A DNA stretch of 64,000 nt from Rhizopus arrhizus (taxonomy: Eukaryota; Mucoromycota; Mucoromycetes; Mucorales; Rhizopodaceae), in NCBI GenBank assembly GCA_024220505.1, contig JAKZZE010000007.1:682001-746000 (forward strand), written 5' to 3'. Positions 52,463 through 64,000 of the stretch are shown in pieces (position 1 is the first letter of the stretch; each line of letters starts with the position of its first letter). The notes beneath the pieces are model-generated. The model ran no database searches. It was not told where the DNA came from and saw only the letters and a list, made by a program, of their open reading frames with translations. Both the position numbers and the translations under genes were made by a program.

Positions 52463-54863
52463 TCTACTTCTGAAGCTAGATATACCAACCATCTTACTAC
52501 ATGTGCATTTATGTTTTTTGTTTATGTTTTTTGTTTATTTTTTTTAATATTATTACTGTGAAATGTATACACTTGAATATATTCTAAATCTGCTATTATG
52601 TAATAACAAATGCCAGTTTATTTAGATAAAAACAAAAAAAAAAAAATCTTTTAAAGCATTTATACTGCTCTCTTTTATCTTAATTTGATGTGATTCTTAA
52701 TGGCGTGATATTTGTTAACAAATCCTTACAAATTTATAAATAACGTGTCGTTAGGATGTTTTATGCTCTTCACAACTCTCAATTTTTTTTTGTGGATTTT
52801 GCGATTAAACAAATATCACTAAGCCAAGCACCATATAGATATCTTTTCTCCTTAAAGGCTGGACAGTATACCGCATAACGTTGATAATATTTTTGTTGCA
52901 ATGCTTAAGCCAAAAGCGACACTAGTAAAATATATTCTTGTATTTGAGGGATAGATACTTGCTTGATTCCTGGTGAATAGGAACGAATATATAAGAATCT
53001 TCTAAATCAACTTTGCGTAAGAAATCACCTTCTTCAATCGTCTCTCTTAGAGCTTAGGTTCCTTACATTTTTAATGATGACATTGAACACGGTTTTGAGA
53101 AGTTGTCAATCTAGTGTTGATATTCTTTTTGTGGTCTTTTGAATGATAAAATATTTTGAAATAGTTCGTTTTGATAAGATGATGGTTCTATGATGCTTAC
53201 TGTAATGAATTTTTTTATTGTGACATCTATTGCTAATTGGCCTTCCAGTAATAGGCTCAGTATTGTAACGTAAGTTGTAAGAGTGTTCGTTGGGAGTTTT
53301 TGGTAAAAGTCCTTTTGTGAAGACTTTGTATGAAATATTGAACTATTCTTCAACAATGCTAGGGTTATTTAAAGTTCACTTTCTATACTATTTTCACGAA
53401 TATACAATTTGATTAGGATGGGATATATATATTCAGATATATCATCTTGTATCTTCTATTTATTATAATTTCAAATAAATAAAAGGAGACTTAAAAGGCT
53501 AGTATCACATTGTTCGTTTTTATTTCATCAACACAATTATTTGCTTTGATTTTTATAATGTGTGTTGAATAAAGATATTTACGGTACGGCGAGATATTTT
53601 GTTACATGATTCAGCTGATTTTGTGTGTGGATCTTCAAACAAATACGAAGGCAAATACATCTATGTCCTCTTTTCTCATCATGCTCTGAACATCATTAGA
53701 GACATGAATAGGTACTTATCTATACTAAGATAAAAGCATTTATGTCGTAAAACTTACCCTTTAACTTCATCATCTTAGCTATAAAACTTATAATAACCAG
53801 TTACAACACCATTTCGCACATTATTCTTACGCCTGATTGCCTTTCTCTTGTAAGCTATATTAACATTCTTTTTGGCTTTTGGGGATTCTAGCCTATGCCC
53901 ACAACCCTCAATACAGAGACATACCCAGGAATTGTATGTGCTTCTGCTCTTTTTGTAGACACAATAACTACAGTCAAAGTTTCCCGAAGTGAATGAGCAT
54001 ATAATGGCTATTCGAAATTACACATTCTGTAATTTAAATATCGCACAACATTGAGTTACCATGATAAATCACGCGTTTAAACAACATAGCAAAATACATG
54101 CGTATGTATTACAAGTATTGTCATGGTAATCTCGCACGCAGAAGCTTTATATAACACTAAACATGGAAATACCCAACATGAAATTATGTTGGTTTACATT
54201 TAAAATAGACATGTAGCAAGCCAAGGCCATATCAATCTACAGCTGATCATAGAGCATGCATATTTCGCATATTCAGGTGCGTTTAGGCTTATACTTACTC
54301 AAAAGAAAGTGTATCAGATACATTGTTCTTGTCTATGTAAAGTTCTTAATCACTTTGTATTTTCCGCAGATTGTCCAGGGCTTGTCTAGTGCGTCTTATA
54401 AGATGATGAAAGCAATTGAGTAAAAAGTACATAAAGATTACAAGAGATATAGGATACTGTTACAATAGAGTTGGAACAGACCAATAATAAGAAGAAAAAA
54501 GAAGAAGACACTTTTACTTAGGGTCGCCCTCTTCTCCAACAGTAGAATACAATTAAAAATGGATACTAGTAAGAACAGCTGTTGCCACAAAAAGCTAGTT
54601 GTTAAAGATAGAAAACCAATATGATTTCCATATCAAGTTAAGGATGATGATCAGAACAGAGGCGCATTTAATTTCTACTTTTTGACAGCAAAGGAAAATA
54701 TGAGAAACGTTTTCTATGTCCGGCTGTTGACCATAAGAACTCCTAAGAGGATTACCCCTTTATTTTCACTCAGAAAAGAAAAAAAAATGTTTTTAAATAC
54801 CGAATGATAGGACGGAAAAGCCGCAAATGACTAGGAAAGGCCCTGTCATTTTTTTTGTTGTTC
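52463..54863. other. Long AT-rich intergenic region
   Basis: No gene recognised on either strand. An 81-codon minus frame (53111-53356) has no recognisable motif. A GA-rich stretch lies near 54480-54520, and a pyrimidine run precedes the next gene. Confidence 0.5.
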
Positions 54864-56323
54864 ATGTTTCGCTGTTTAGCTAGGTCCAGTAAAAGACTAC
54901 CGTTAACCAACAGAAATCTTTATTACTTCAAAAACGCATTTAAACTTCATTTTATTCCAGCTACTGCATCCATGACGATCGATTTGGCTACTCACATGTC
55001 CACCTCCGAGTTCTCAACGTCTTCACCCGATTTACGAAACCAGCCAGTATCAAAAATAGAAAACTTTGATCCCACAACATATAAAACTCTTGCTTTTTAT
55101 AAATTTCATAAATTTACAAAGCCTGAACTGGAAGAGTTTCGAGAAAGGCTTTTGATTGATTTGGGTGAACTCGGTATTGTGGGAAGAATATATATCTCAA
55201 CTGAAGGCATCAATGCTCAAGTCTCCTGTCCAGAAGAATGCTTACCAAAACTTCAAGAATACGTAGAAAACAATATAAAACCTTTAGTTGGTGGAGATTT
55301 GATGGATATGAACATGGGTACAGAACACGGAAAAAGATCTTTTCGTGCTTTGCACGTTCGCATTCGTAAACAAGTACAAGTTTTATTTGATTATTGTAAA
55401 CGAAGAATTTAACGCATTTTTCTTTGTAGCTCATTGTAGATGGTCTAGATTCCTCGACTTATGATCTCAATAACGTGCCCTCTCATTTGACACCAGCTGA
55501 ATGGCATGAACAGTTAAGCACATACGAACAAAAGCATGGAAAGAAGCCTATTTTGATTGATATGCGTAACCATTATGAAAGCAATATTGGATTCTTTGAG
55601 GGAGCTATTTGTCCTGATGCTGATACCTATAAAGATTGTATCACAGTCATGAACGAAATATGTGAAGAAGTACCCCGAGACCAGGAAATTTTCATGTATT
55701 GTACAGGTGGTATTCGGTGCACAAAGGCTGGAGCCATTCTTCAATCAGCCTCAGGATTCAAAAAAGTAAACTTGGTAGACGGTGGGATCACTGCTTATGG
55801 TCGTTGGATCGCTGAGCAAAATGATAAAAAATCTCTTTTTCGGGGAAAAAACTTTACATTTGATGCTCGCATGGGCGAAAAGATTACAGATGACTTACTC
55901 GGTAAATGTCAGTTATGTGGACAACCCTGCAATAGATATCAAAACTGTTCTCATGCTTCATGCAACATTCTTATGCTCTGTTGTCCTAGTTGCTCTGCAC
56001 AATTTTTGAATACATGCGCACGTCTAAATTGTTACGATACAGTGAGCAAGTTTACACATACAACTACAGAACACTTTAAGCCAGATGGACCTGTTTTAGT
56101 AGAAGGTGTTCGGGCCTTTGTGAAGCAAGGAGAAAAAAATATGGATAAATCTTCAAATCGAGTGGTCATTGGTAAACAAGGCGTTAGATGCGATCATGAG
56201 CACAATCGTCGTACACGTGCTATTGAAGTATTAGGTGAACCTGGAGAGATTTTGAAAGAATGGGCAAAAGCTGGTAGAGATCTTCCACCGAAACCCGATA
56301 CAACAGTTGATAGTAGCATTTAG
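54864..56323 (+). CDS. Rhodanese-domain protein of the TrhO (tRNA uridine hydroxylase)/TSTD2 type (two exons, 467 aa)
   Basis: Exon 1 54864-55373, exon 2 55430-56323, one 56-base GT-AG intron; the join RIRKQ-LIVDGLDS keeps the frame. The first 60 residues are basic and hydroxylated with few acids, like a mitochondrial targeting sequence. Residues about 78-170 form the N-terminal domain (FYKFHKFTKPELEEFR, GRIYISTEGINAQVS). The rhodanese domain follows (ILIDMRNHYES), with active-site loop YCTGGIRC, Cys at about 261. A Cys cluster (CQLCGQPCNRYQNCSHASC, CCPSC) probably binds zinc. Bacterial TrhO makes 5-hydroxyuridine at tRNA position 34; the same role here is inference from family. It is convergent with the transporter gene; only 284 bases separate their stops. 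Confidence 0.85.
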
Positions 56324-56607
56324 GGATCCTATATTTTAGAGTAGAATATAATAAAAATTTACATCTTTAGTCTATGGAAAATGTTGATAATAGAAATCGA
56401 AAAAAAACCTAACTATAAAACAGTACCCAAGCAGCTACCAAGAGTATAGTTGTGTTGGATTATGTTTAAAATATACAATTGTTTTGTTTGGAAGCTCCGG
56501 ATAGCTTTCGCATGCATTATAGAAGCAAGATATATAAAAAAAAAAACGATAATAGTTTTTTTTTATTATAAATAGTATTGTTTTGTTTATTATCTAATTG
56601 GTCTTAA

Positions 56608-58524
56608 TTACATATAATTTTGATATATGGGCATTAATGCAAATACAAAGAATACGATCCAAGAAATAACCAACCAGAATGAAAAAAAGGAAAAATAAGT
56701 AATTTTTTTTTCTTTTCTTAGCTGGAGTCCAACCATCTTTAAATCTGCTTCATTCTTTTCATATCCATGGATACATTCGTCAAGCCTCTTTTCACGCTCA
56801 ATTTTTCCTATTTGCAGCCAACTACGGAGTACCACTCGGTCAAGTATAAAAAATGCACAGGCAATGATGATTGATAAACCTGCCAGAACAAGGTATAGTA
56901 TCATCACGCCATTGTACTCGCTTTGAAGATCTGTCATGTTGTCGTTTGGATTACCATCGTGATATGTTAAATCTTGAACATAGCCTACCAAAACAGAAAC
57001 TATGGTTGTCCCAATATTATTTGCGCATTTATGGAGCCCCATGCCTGTGCCTGACAGTTCATGTGGTAATAGTAATGATGTGGAGCTTAAGAGTGAAACA
57101 GGACCAAGTGCTAAAGCAAGTGAAAAGACAATCATACCGATAGCTGGAGTCACCCATGTATAACTTAGCAATATCATTGCCACTAATAACACAATCGAAG
57201 CTATAAACACTACATATGATGATAATCAGTTTTACTATTGTTGTATTGGTCAAATAAAAAATAATTAGCTTACGTATTGTAAGGCGTTGGCCATATTTAT
57301 GTACAACAATACCCATTATTGGAGCAAGTACAACCGGAACTACTTGGGTCAAGCTACTTTGATACTACGGAAGCAAATCAGTTTTGTTTTTTGTTAGTAC
57401 AAGGAATCACGTTTGCTTACCCCGGCCATAATACTACTTGTTTTGTAACGAAATTCTACGTATTCCCTATACAAGGTTATATATATGTTGAGTGAATAAG
57501 CCTTTTGAAATTCAAATAAAAAAAAATAATTATTACGTTGCGACATCGTCAAAACTACTAAGGACACTAGACATGACCAACTGAACCAAGGGCACCATCC
57601 AAAATATTCCTGGTATATAAAACAATGTAGAATACGACCACTGAAATGGTCTTTTATATTCTCTTCTTTTTTGCTTATGTACTAATTCTTTTCCAGTCAT
57701 TGTCACCCATCCTTTCTGCCACATGACTATCCAATAAACAAAGTTGATCAGTACACCTAACGCACAAAGCATAGTGGCTACATAAATCGGTGTTACATGC
57801 GACCCACTAGCGTTGGTGATAGGATATGCAACCATTTTGGCTGCCCACTTTGTCAGTCGAGCAACACATAACAGAATGCCTACAATAATGGCTACTTCTT
57901 TATCCCGAAACCAGCGAGAAACAATGCCTTCCTGCATAGTGACAATCATGCCTCCACCAAGACCATAAATGACCTGGCCTGTTACCATGCATGCGTAACT
58001 ATTAACGTTAGCACCAATAGAGACAAGTATACTGCCAAATAGGATAGTCAAGCTAACGATCGATGTTGATCTTATTGGACCCAGACGATGAACGTCGTCC
58101 ACTAAAAACCCAGCCACCAGCGGCAAAACGGTATTTACAAGTGTGACAGAAGACATAAGAATGCCAAATTGAGTATTATTGATTTGCATAGACTATTTGA
58201 TAGATGTATAAGACTACATATTATACATTAAAAATAAGCGATACTTGCATGCTTTAATGTTGTTTTTAGTGTTCCAAGTGTTGCTTCAATGTAGTGACAG
58301 CCAACTTGAAGTATTGGTACACTGTAAGTAATTTTCTCTAAAAGTTTCTATTTCTTTTGTCTACCTGGTAGTGAAAGTATACAGAGTAACACAAATGCTT
58401 TCATCTTCCAACTGGCTATTTCCATGGCTTCTGGCTCATTTGACTGTAATGAATGAGCAAGACATGAATCTGCTAAACTTTCGTTGGTTTCCGTTTTTGA
58501 AGCTTTTTCAATTGGTGCAGACAT
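56608..58524 (-). CDS. Major facilitator superfamily transporter, MFSD1-like (six exons, 536 aa)
   Basis: Proposed exons: 58365-58524, 58249-58304, 57537-58192, 57421-57466, 57274-57364 and 56608-57209; all phases agree. Introns 1, 3, 4 and 5 are GT-AG (60, 70, 56 and 64 bases); intron 2 (58193-58248) fits best as GC-AG with donor GCAAGT. About 11-12 hydrophobic segments are seen. QINNTQFGILMSSVTLVNTVLPLVAGFLVD is the first helix hairpin; GQVIYGLGGGMIVTMQEGIVSRWF and AIGMIVFSLALALGPVSLLSS follow. HELSGTGMGLHKCANNIGTTIVS is a typical second-half motif. An acidic N-tail and charged loop face the cytosol. The resemblance is to MFSD1-type lysosomal transporters; the substrate is unknown. Confidence 0.82.
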
Positions 58525-59219
58525 TGTTAGCAAAAAAAGAAAGAAAGAAATGATAGAAAATCAAGAAAATATTTCAAAAACTATAAGATGCCAAGTTTAA
58601 TAATTATCTCTCATATATCCGACCCTTTTTTCCGTTAACTACTTGGAGTGAAACGAAAAAAAATTGTTGGTTTTTTTTTTCTTAGCAAATTGATCAATTG
58701 AATTGTTCAATCTCTTTATCATATAGCAATTGAATAATAGTTAAAACAAGATGTTGATCTATTATTGCTGTTTACTAGAAAATGTCATTTCTCTTTCGCT
58801 TTAAATATTTTTTAAGGCTGTTAACAATTTCCAAAGGAGGTAAATGATTTCCATTTTGAGTTATGTTTCAGGAACAATTGGCAGTAATTCATTTTACTCG
58901 ACTTTTAATGGAACTGTAAGAACATGCGACTTTTTTTTTTTTTTTCTCTTAATGCTACATAGTTAAACTTGTTGACGTGCGAGTGATTATGCTTCAGTTT
59001 TAGATTTTTCTTAATTTTGATTATTTAATATGATTTTTTCATCAATTAAGGAAACTCTACATGCATATCAAATTATTAAATAAATAAACTCAAATCAGCT
59101 TGTAAGGACAATTGACAAAAACCGATAAAAATTTTATATGTATACTATTAAATTCTGGGTTTTATTATTTTTTTGTATTTTTTTAAAATTTTATGGCAAT
59201 GAGCATGTAGCAACGAAGT
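58525..59219. other. Upstream region of the transporter gene
   Basis: AT-rich; T- and C/T-runs near 58625-58680 and a T15-like run near 58931. No gene seen. Confidence 0.5.
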
Positions 59220-60990
59220 GTGCAATGTTGCCCGAGCCAGTTATGAATGTAAGAGAATAAAAAACCTTCTTAAGGAACAAGAAGGGAAAAAAGGGAAAGA
59301 AAAGGAAAAAGAAAAGAGCAAATTATTTGAAATATGAATAAATATAAGAGGAGGAAGAAAGAAAAAGCAAATAGAAACAAAAATTTAATACAAACCAGAT
59401 CAAGTATCAGAAAGACTCACACTATTACTTGAGTAACCAATTCAACAGCTTGACACCAGGATCAACAGGAGGAGGAGGGCATTCATCATGAAAATAATGA
59501 TCCAGTTCATGGAGAATCGTACATAAGATAGGCCATAGAGTGAACCAGCTATGAGAAGCAGTAGGACGAGGTTTATGTAATGGTAGTAAATTAAGAAGAA
59601 AAGAGATTGCATCTTCAATTGAGCGAGGCAAGTACAGACGATGATGAACATGTAGACAGTCAAAAGTATGTTGACGACTCCAGTTATGATAAGGATGGAA
59701 GATGCATTCTTTAGGTTTACCACCAGGTAGCCAATCAAGACGCCAGTGAAGAACACGACTACGTTCAGAATAAGTCATCGGTAACCAAAGGATATGATCC
59801 ACTTGGATAGTAGGGCGAGTAGAGGATAACAGGATGGAATCAGAGTTATTACATAGATGTTGAAATTGATCAGCTAAGAATTTGGTGCGAAGAGAGAGAA
59901 ATTTCTTTTTATCTAAAGTATCAAGGATTGGTCCACAGAAAGATTTCCACATTGGAGTATTAGCCAGTTTGTACCAGTGAGAGCGGCTAGTTGAAGGTTG
60001 AATATATGGCAGCAGATGAGCAAGAAGAGTATCATCAGGTAAATGAGTACTACGAAAAAGATACCGGGCTTGAAGGACTGCAACACGAGTTCGCATCGAT
60101 GGGAGATTGACCAAATGAAGCACGACTTGAACTGAAGACCTAGAATGACCGCCGAAGATACGTCTAATGCATTGGTTTTGGAAAGTATCAAGTTGATGGA
60201 TTAATTTAGTTGTGAGAGGACTAATCGCAAGACCATAATCTAATTGAGCACGGACCATTTGGCTGTAAAAACGACATGCTAATAAAAGTGGAAAATCTTT
60301 AGAATTGGGACCAATTGCAGCAAGTTAGTTCATTGTGAGAGATGCCTTATTGATATTGTGTTGAATCATAGCAGGATAGTCTAGTAGTCCACCAGGTTTG
60401 ATAGGTATACCCAGGTATGAGAAAGAGGATTCTTTGGGAATAGTAGTACCATATAATTGATAAGTTTTAACATCACTAGTAGGAGCAATTATGACACATT
60501 TTAACGGGTTCCATCGATAATCTAAGGAGTAACTATGAGCTTCGCATTTGTGCAGTAAAGAAGTGAGGTTCTCAGGATTGGCAATAAGTACAACGTCGTC
60601 TGTATAGAGTAGATAATTGATAGATGGAGTCAGGTCGGACACAATGTCACCAGAAAATGAGTTATCAAACAGAAGTGGTTGCCTTAAGATAGACGGAAGT
60701 CGATTAATGTATATAGAGTACAAGAAAGGTGAAAGGATGGAACCTTGAAGTACACCAGTAACTGGAGAGAAGCGATAAAATACACGATTATCAAGTAGAA
60801 TTTCTATTTGGACGTGGTCAAAGAGGCTTTTGAGAATACCTAGTGAAGCAGGACAAAGATGGGATTGTAATTCACGCCAAACGTAGGAACGATCAACCGG
60901 ATCATAAGCTGATTTGATATCCAAGATGGCCAGTGTAGGGAAGGAGTTATGGTTACGCCTAAGAATGGAGCAAATTTCGATGAGACATTG
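59220..60990 (-). pseudogene. LINE family A, 5'-truncated copy with one nonsense codon
   Basis: The minus-strand frame starts abruptly near 60985 in the RT palm (LAILDIKSAYDPVDRSYVWREL). It continues GVLQGSILSPFLYSIYINRL, INYLLYTDDVVLIANPE (YTDD where the other copy has YADD) and SFSYLGIPIKPGG. TAA at 60325-60327 replaces a probable Gln codon; the same frame goes on to 59425. The rest is the C-terminal region with RVLHWRLDWLPGGKPKECIFHPYHNWSRQHTFDCLHVHHRL. The 3' end is at about 59230 (AACTGGCTCGGGCAA complement). 5' truncation is normal for LINE copies. It is the only recognisable mobile element beyond 51 kb. Confidence 0.88.
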
Positions 60991-63900
60991 GTAAAATAAA
61001 GTTACTGTTATTTCAGACGTCTATGCTTTCATTACCGTCGCCTCGATTTTACTTTTAGAAATTTTATATATGTGTATATAAGGACCAAAGCATACATTAA
61101 GTAACCTATTATGTTTTATTATGTACGGAATGTGTTTTAAAGGTTCGTTCAGATATGGTATTAAACAAAAGGCAAAGAAATCAATTAAAAAGATTGTATC
61201 ATAAAAAAATAAAATGGCGGCAATATATGTCGAAAAGAAGTAAAATCGACTTTACAAAAGGCTATCTGATAAATACTATAGTGTACCTTATTGCTATCTA
61301 AGGTTGCTTCCTATATTCAAAGCTTACAGCCATATAAATTTTGCAATTATTATTGAAGATGACCATATCCAACTTAAGTAGCATTAGTAATTAAGAAACC
61401 GATAATATACTTATATATTCTAATATATTGAATAAGCAAAAATTGAATGGACTAATTCAGAATAACAATGTTCGAAACGATGCACAATTGAGAGAAAGAT
61501 ATACTTTTCTCAACAAGATGTTTACTTGAGCTGTCGTTTTGAAAACAAAAATTTCACAATATGTTCGCATACCATAGCATTTCTCTGTAGTAAAGTAGAT
61601 ATGAATATTGGAATATACGAATATACAAACTATGTTTATATAAAATTAAACTGTAACACAAATGAACCTATCTTGCTGTAAACTTAACAGATTATTTTAT
61701 CACTTATATATTTAGCTTGCGTACATTATTCTGTAAAATCTTAATTAATTAACTAAGTAACCTAATATGTATATGTCATTGTGTATTAATGTAACCTGTA
61801 CAATTTTTTGGACTGCAAATCTATTTGTTAACTCTGCTAATGCATTTTCTGAAATGTGTTAAAGGTAGTCTCATTTGATCCACAATGTTAATAGAATCAC
61901 ATTTTGCAATAAAATCAAGTTTAGCTTATAAAATCTTTAAGCCATGTTATATGATACATATCAATACAAGCTCTCTTTGTTTAATGCTTTCTAATGAGAG
62001 CTTTTAATTTAAAGAGAAAAACTTTTTTTTTCATATCATTCCTATAATCAACGAGCAAATCTTTACTATATCAATCAATTTGATATTTTGCAAGAGTACT
62101 ACAGATCATCTACATAAATTTAAATTTGACTTTTGTTTTTATTTTGTTTTTTATTTTTTAAAAAAAGCAAGTTAAAACAAGCTTTACATCAACAATTCAG
62201 GAAATAAGTCAATGTAATGAAAAAGTAAAATGAGCAAGTCTTTCCTAATTGGGTGTAATAGTAAAGAAAAGCATCTTATAGGTTTCTTTGTCCGTCTATT
62301 TCTTTTTTTAGGAAATTTTCATTGTTCACACTTTTAAAAATACGAAATAAAATGAACAAAAGATACATAATTTACTGAACCATTGTCTTAAAGCCATTGT
62401 CCAAATTCCATAAAAGCATTAGCACAAACAGACTTTGTCAACTTGATAAAGACTAATTACAAATCTTAATTGTGATTATTCACTCTAAGCTTGTGTATAG
62501 CAGAAATGCAAAAAGAGTTACACTAAAGACAAGTTATATCAAGTATTATCGTTAGTTAATGCTTAGATGGTAAGGAGTATAGACTGATATTCATTTCTGA
62601 CAAAGACCATGTTTGTCAAATCACTTCAATAGAGAATATGTTAATAGAAGCTATATTTACATTCTTAAGCTTCCATTTCATTGGTTATGTATGTTTACTC
62701 ACTTGAAATCCTTTTTTTTTCTATCTTTTGTCTCTTTTACTCTCATGCATATAAATATGGAATAAATCAGCTTTTTACTTGTTTATAAATAAAATCCAAA
62801 ATAAAGATGAGAATATAATGAACATGTTGCTCACATCCTGTATTGTTTAATCCTTTTTTCACACAAATACTAAAACGAACCGTCAAACATAAACAAAATA
62901 TGATGCGCCAATTATTTTACTAAAATACCTTTTAATTAATTCCGCAAATATTAACTCAGTAAAGTTTCCCATCACTACATACACAGCTAATTTTGTGCCT
63001 GAAAGCTATATGATAAAGACTAGATGATCTATAATTGCAGTACTTATTTGATTGTGAAATATAAAGAGCAAATAAATGGAATGTGAACTTGATTTTTATC
63101 ATAAAGACTGTAGCTGAATTTCTTTTCTTGCATGAAAAAAAACCTTATTTGTGTTACATGGTTCATTATCTCTTCATATCTAACCTTTATTCAAAATGAA
63201 TTGATTTATAGAGTATCGATATTACTTTCAAGGAAAAAAGTTATAGGATTTTTTAAAAATGCTCATTTCTTTTTATATAAGTTTTTCTTTTAGTAAACAA
63301 ACTTTTTTTTAAAACCATACCCTCTCTTGTTTACTTTCTTGTTATGCAAGAAATTTTTTTATTGAAATAACGCTAATTTTTATTATTACTTGATTAAAGC
63401 TTCTTTGATATAAAAAAAAAAAAAGTAAAAGAAAATGTAATTTATTCAATAAAGTGAGGTAAAAATTCAAGACAAAATGGTTCATGCTTTGCTTATTGTT
63501 TGAATCATAGGATTTAGTTAAAATGTGCTCCTTTAATCATTTTTTGAGTTTAAAAAGGTACCGGAACTCCTGAAATGGTAATGCTTTGCGATTTGTTTAA
63601 ACGCCTTTCAGATATTTTTGGAGTAAAATGAAAGAGATATAAAAAAGAAGTCAACGTAAGAAAGAAAAAGAACAAAGAATAAATGTCTATAAAGATTGAA
63701 AGAAGCTTGAAAAATTTATTTTATTGAAATCTATGCTTCTTTATTAAAAAAAGTGATGTCAATATGCTAGCTTGTTGTTATACAGTAAACATGGTTGAAA
63801 CCTGTTTACAATCTTTTATTTCTTGGCTGAGCATCATAACAAAACGATACACCCGGTTTTATCCATTCATAATATTGGAATGACATATGATTCTTTCATT

Positions 63901-64000
63901 TTTCAATGCTGAGAATGAAGAAATTCCATAGTCACAAGCTTCGAAAAAAGGTATAAATACGCGTCCTATTTTCACTTTTTTTTTTTTCCTTATCCCTCAA
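60991..64000. other. AT-rich region without a recognised gene
   Basis: No frame of note on either strand, no RNA gene recognised. Short A/T runs near 62015, 62160, 63301 and 63412. Confidence 0.5.
63950..63962 (+). promoter_or_regulatory. Probable TATA box of a gene beyond the window
   Basis: GGTATAAATACGCG is followed by a pyrimidine-rich stretch to the window end, the usual layout upstream of a plus-strand fungal gene. Confidence 0.4.

Noticed and set aside
53111..53356. 81-codon minus-strand frame as a gene
   Set aside because: No motif, no splice partner, AT-rich context; kept as intergenic.

Overview
The window looks like a repeat-rich, AT-rich fungal chromosome segment. The host genes have short introns (about 50-70 bp, GT-AG, one probable GC-AG) with AT-rich flanks. 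The mobile elements are Tc1/mariner, Ty3 chromoviruses with one fused gag-pol frame, a DIRS-type tyrosine-recombinase retroelement and LINEs. This mix fits an early-diverging fungus, most likely Mucoromycota; that assignment is inference, and no rRNA or other marker gene was seen.

Bases 1 to about 45,000 are a nested graveyard of mobile elements. A LINE endonuclease/RT fragment (2-1885) is followed by a broken unknown coding end (2138-2570). Next comes Tc1 element A (2571-10161), split by an apparently intact Ty3 element (3881-9828, identical LTRs, 1621-codon gag-pol). The decayed Tc1 element B1 (10164-11793) abuts A across one shared TA. Bases 11.85-15.74 kb hold an unrecognised array of seven diverged ~0.5-0.6 kb units. 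Each unit carries the same 14-base core and most carry a TATA box, and they are separated by hairpin-rich spacers. From 15.9 to 30.2 kb LINE pieces are cut up by Tc1 elements: element C interrupted by family I copy 1, fragment D, and family I copies 2 and 3. A Harbinger-like DDE transposase with a C-terminal chromodomain (23991-25574) also sits there.

Bases 30242-43785 are one DIRS-type element. It keeps inverted terminal repeats, an internal complementary region, and RT, RNase H, methyltransferase and tyrosine recombinase parts. It has been hit by B2, a solo LTR, and B3, which itself contains a second apparently intact Ty3 element (35106-41367).

Bases 45,700-58,600 are ordinary single-copy gene territory. 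It holds a four-exon 8-amino-7-oxononanoate-synthase-like gene (minus), a three-exon PHO80-type cyclin (plus), a transposase relic, an Asn-rich single-pass membrane protein, a two-exon rhodanese/TrhO-like protein (plus) and a six-exon MFS transporter (minus, convergent with the last). A 5'-truncated LINE (59220-60990) follows, then about 3 kb of AT-rich DNA with no gene seen. A TATA box near 63957 suggests a plus-strand gene beyond the window.

Removing the inserts on paper restores the interrupted reading frames at several sites, so much of the insertion order can be read. The two Ty3 elements are the youngest layer.
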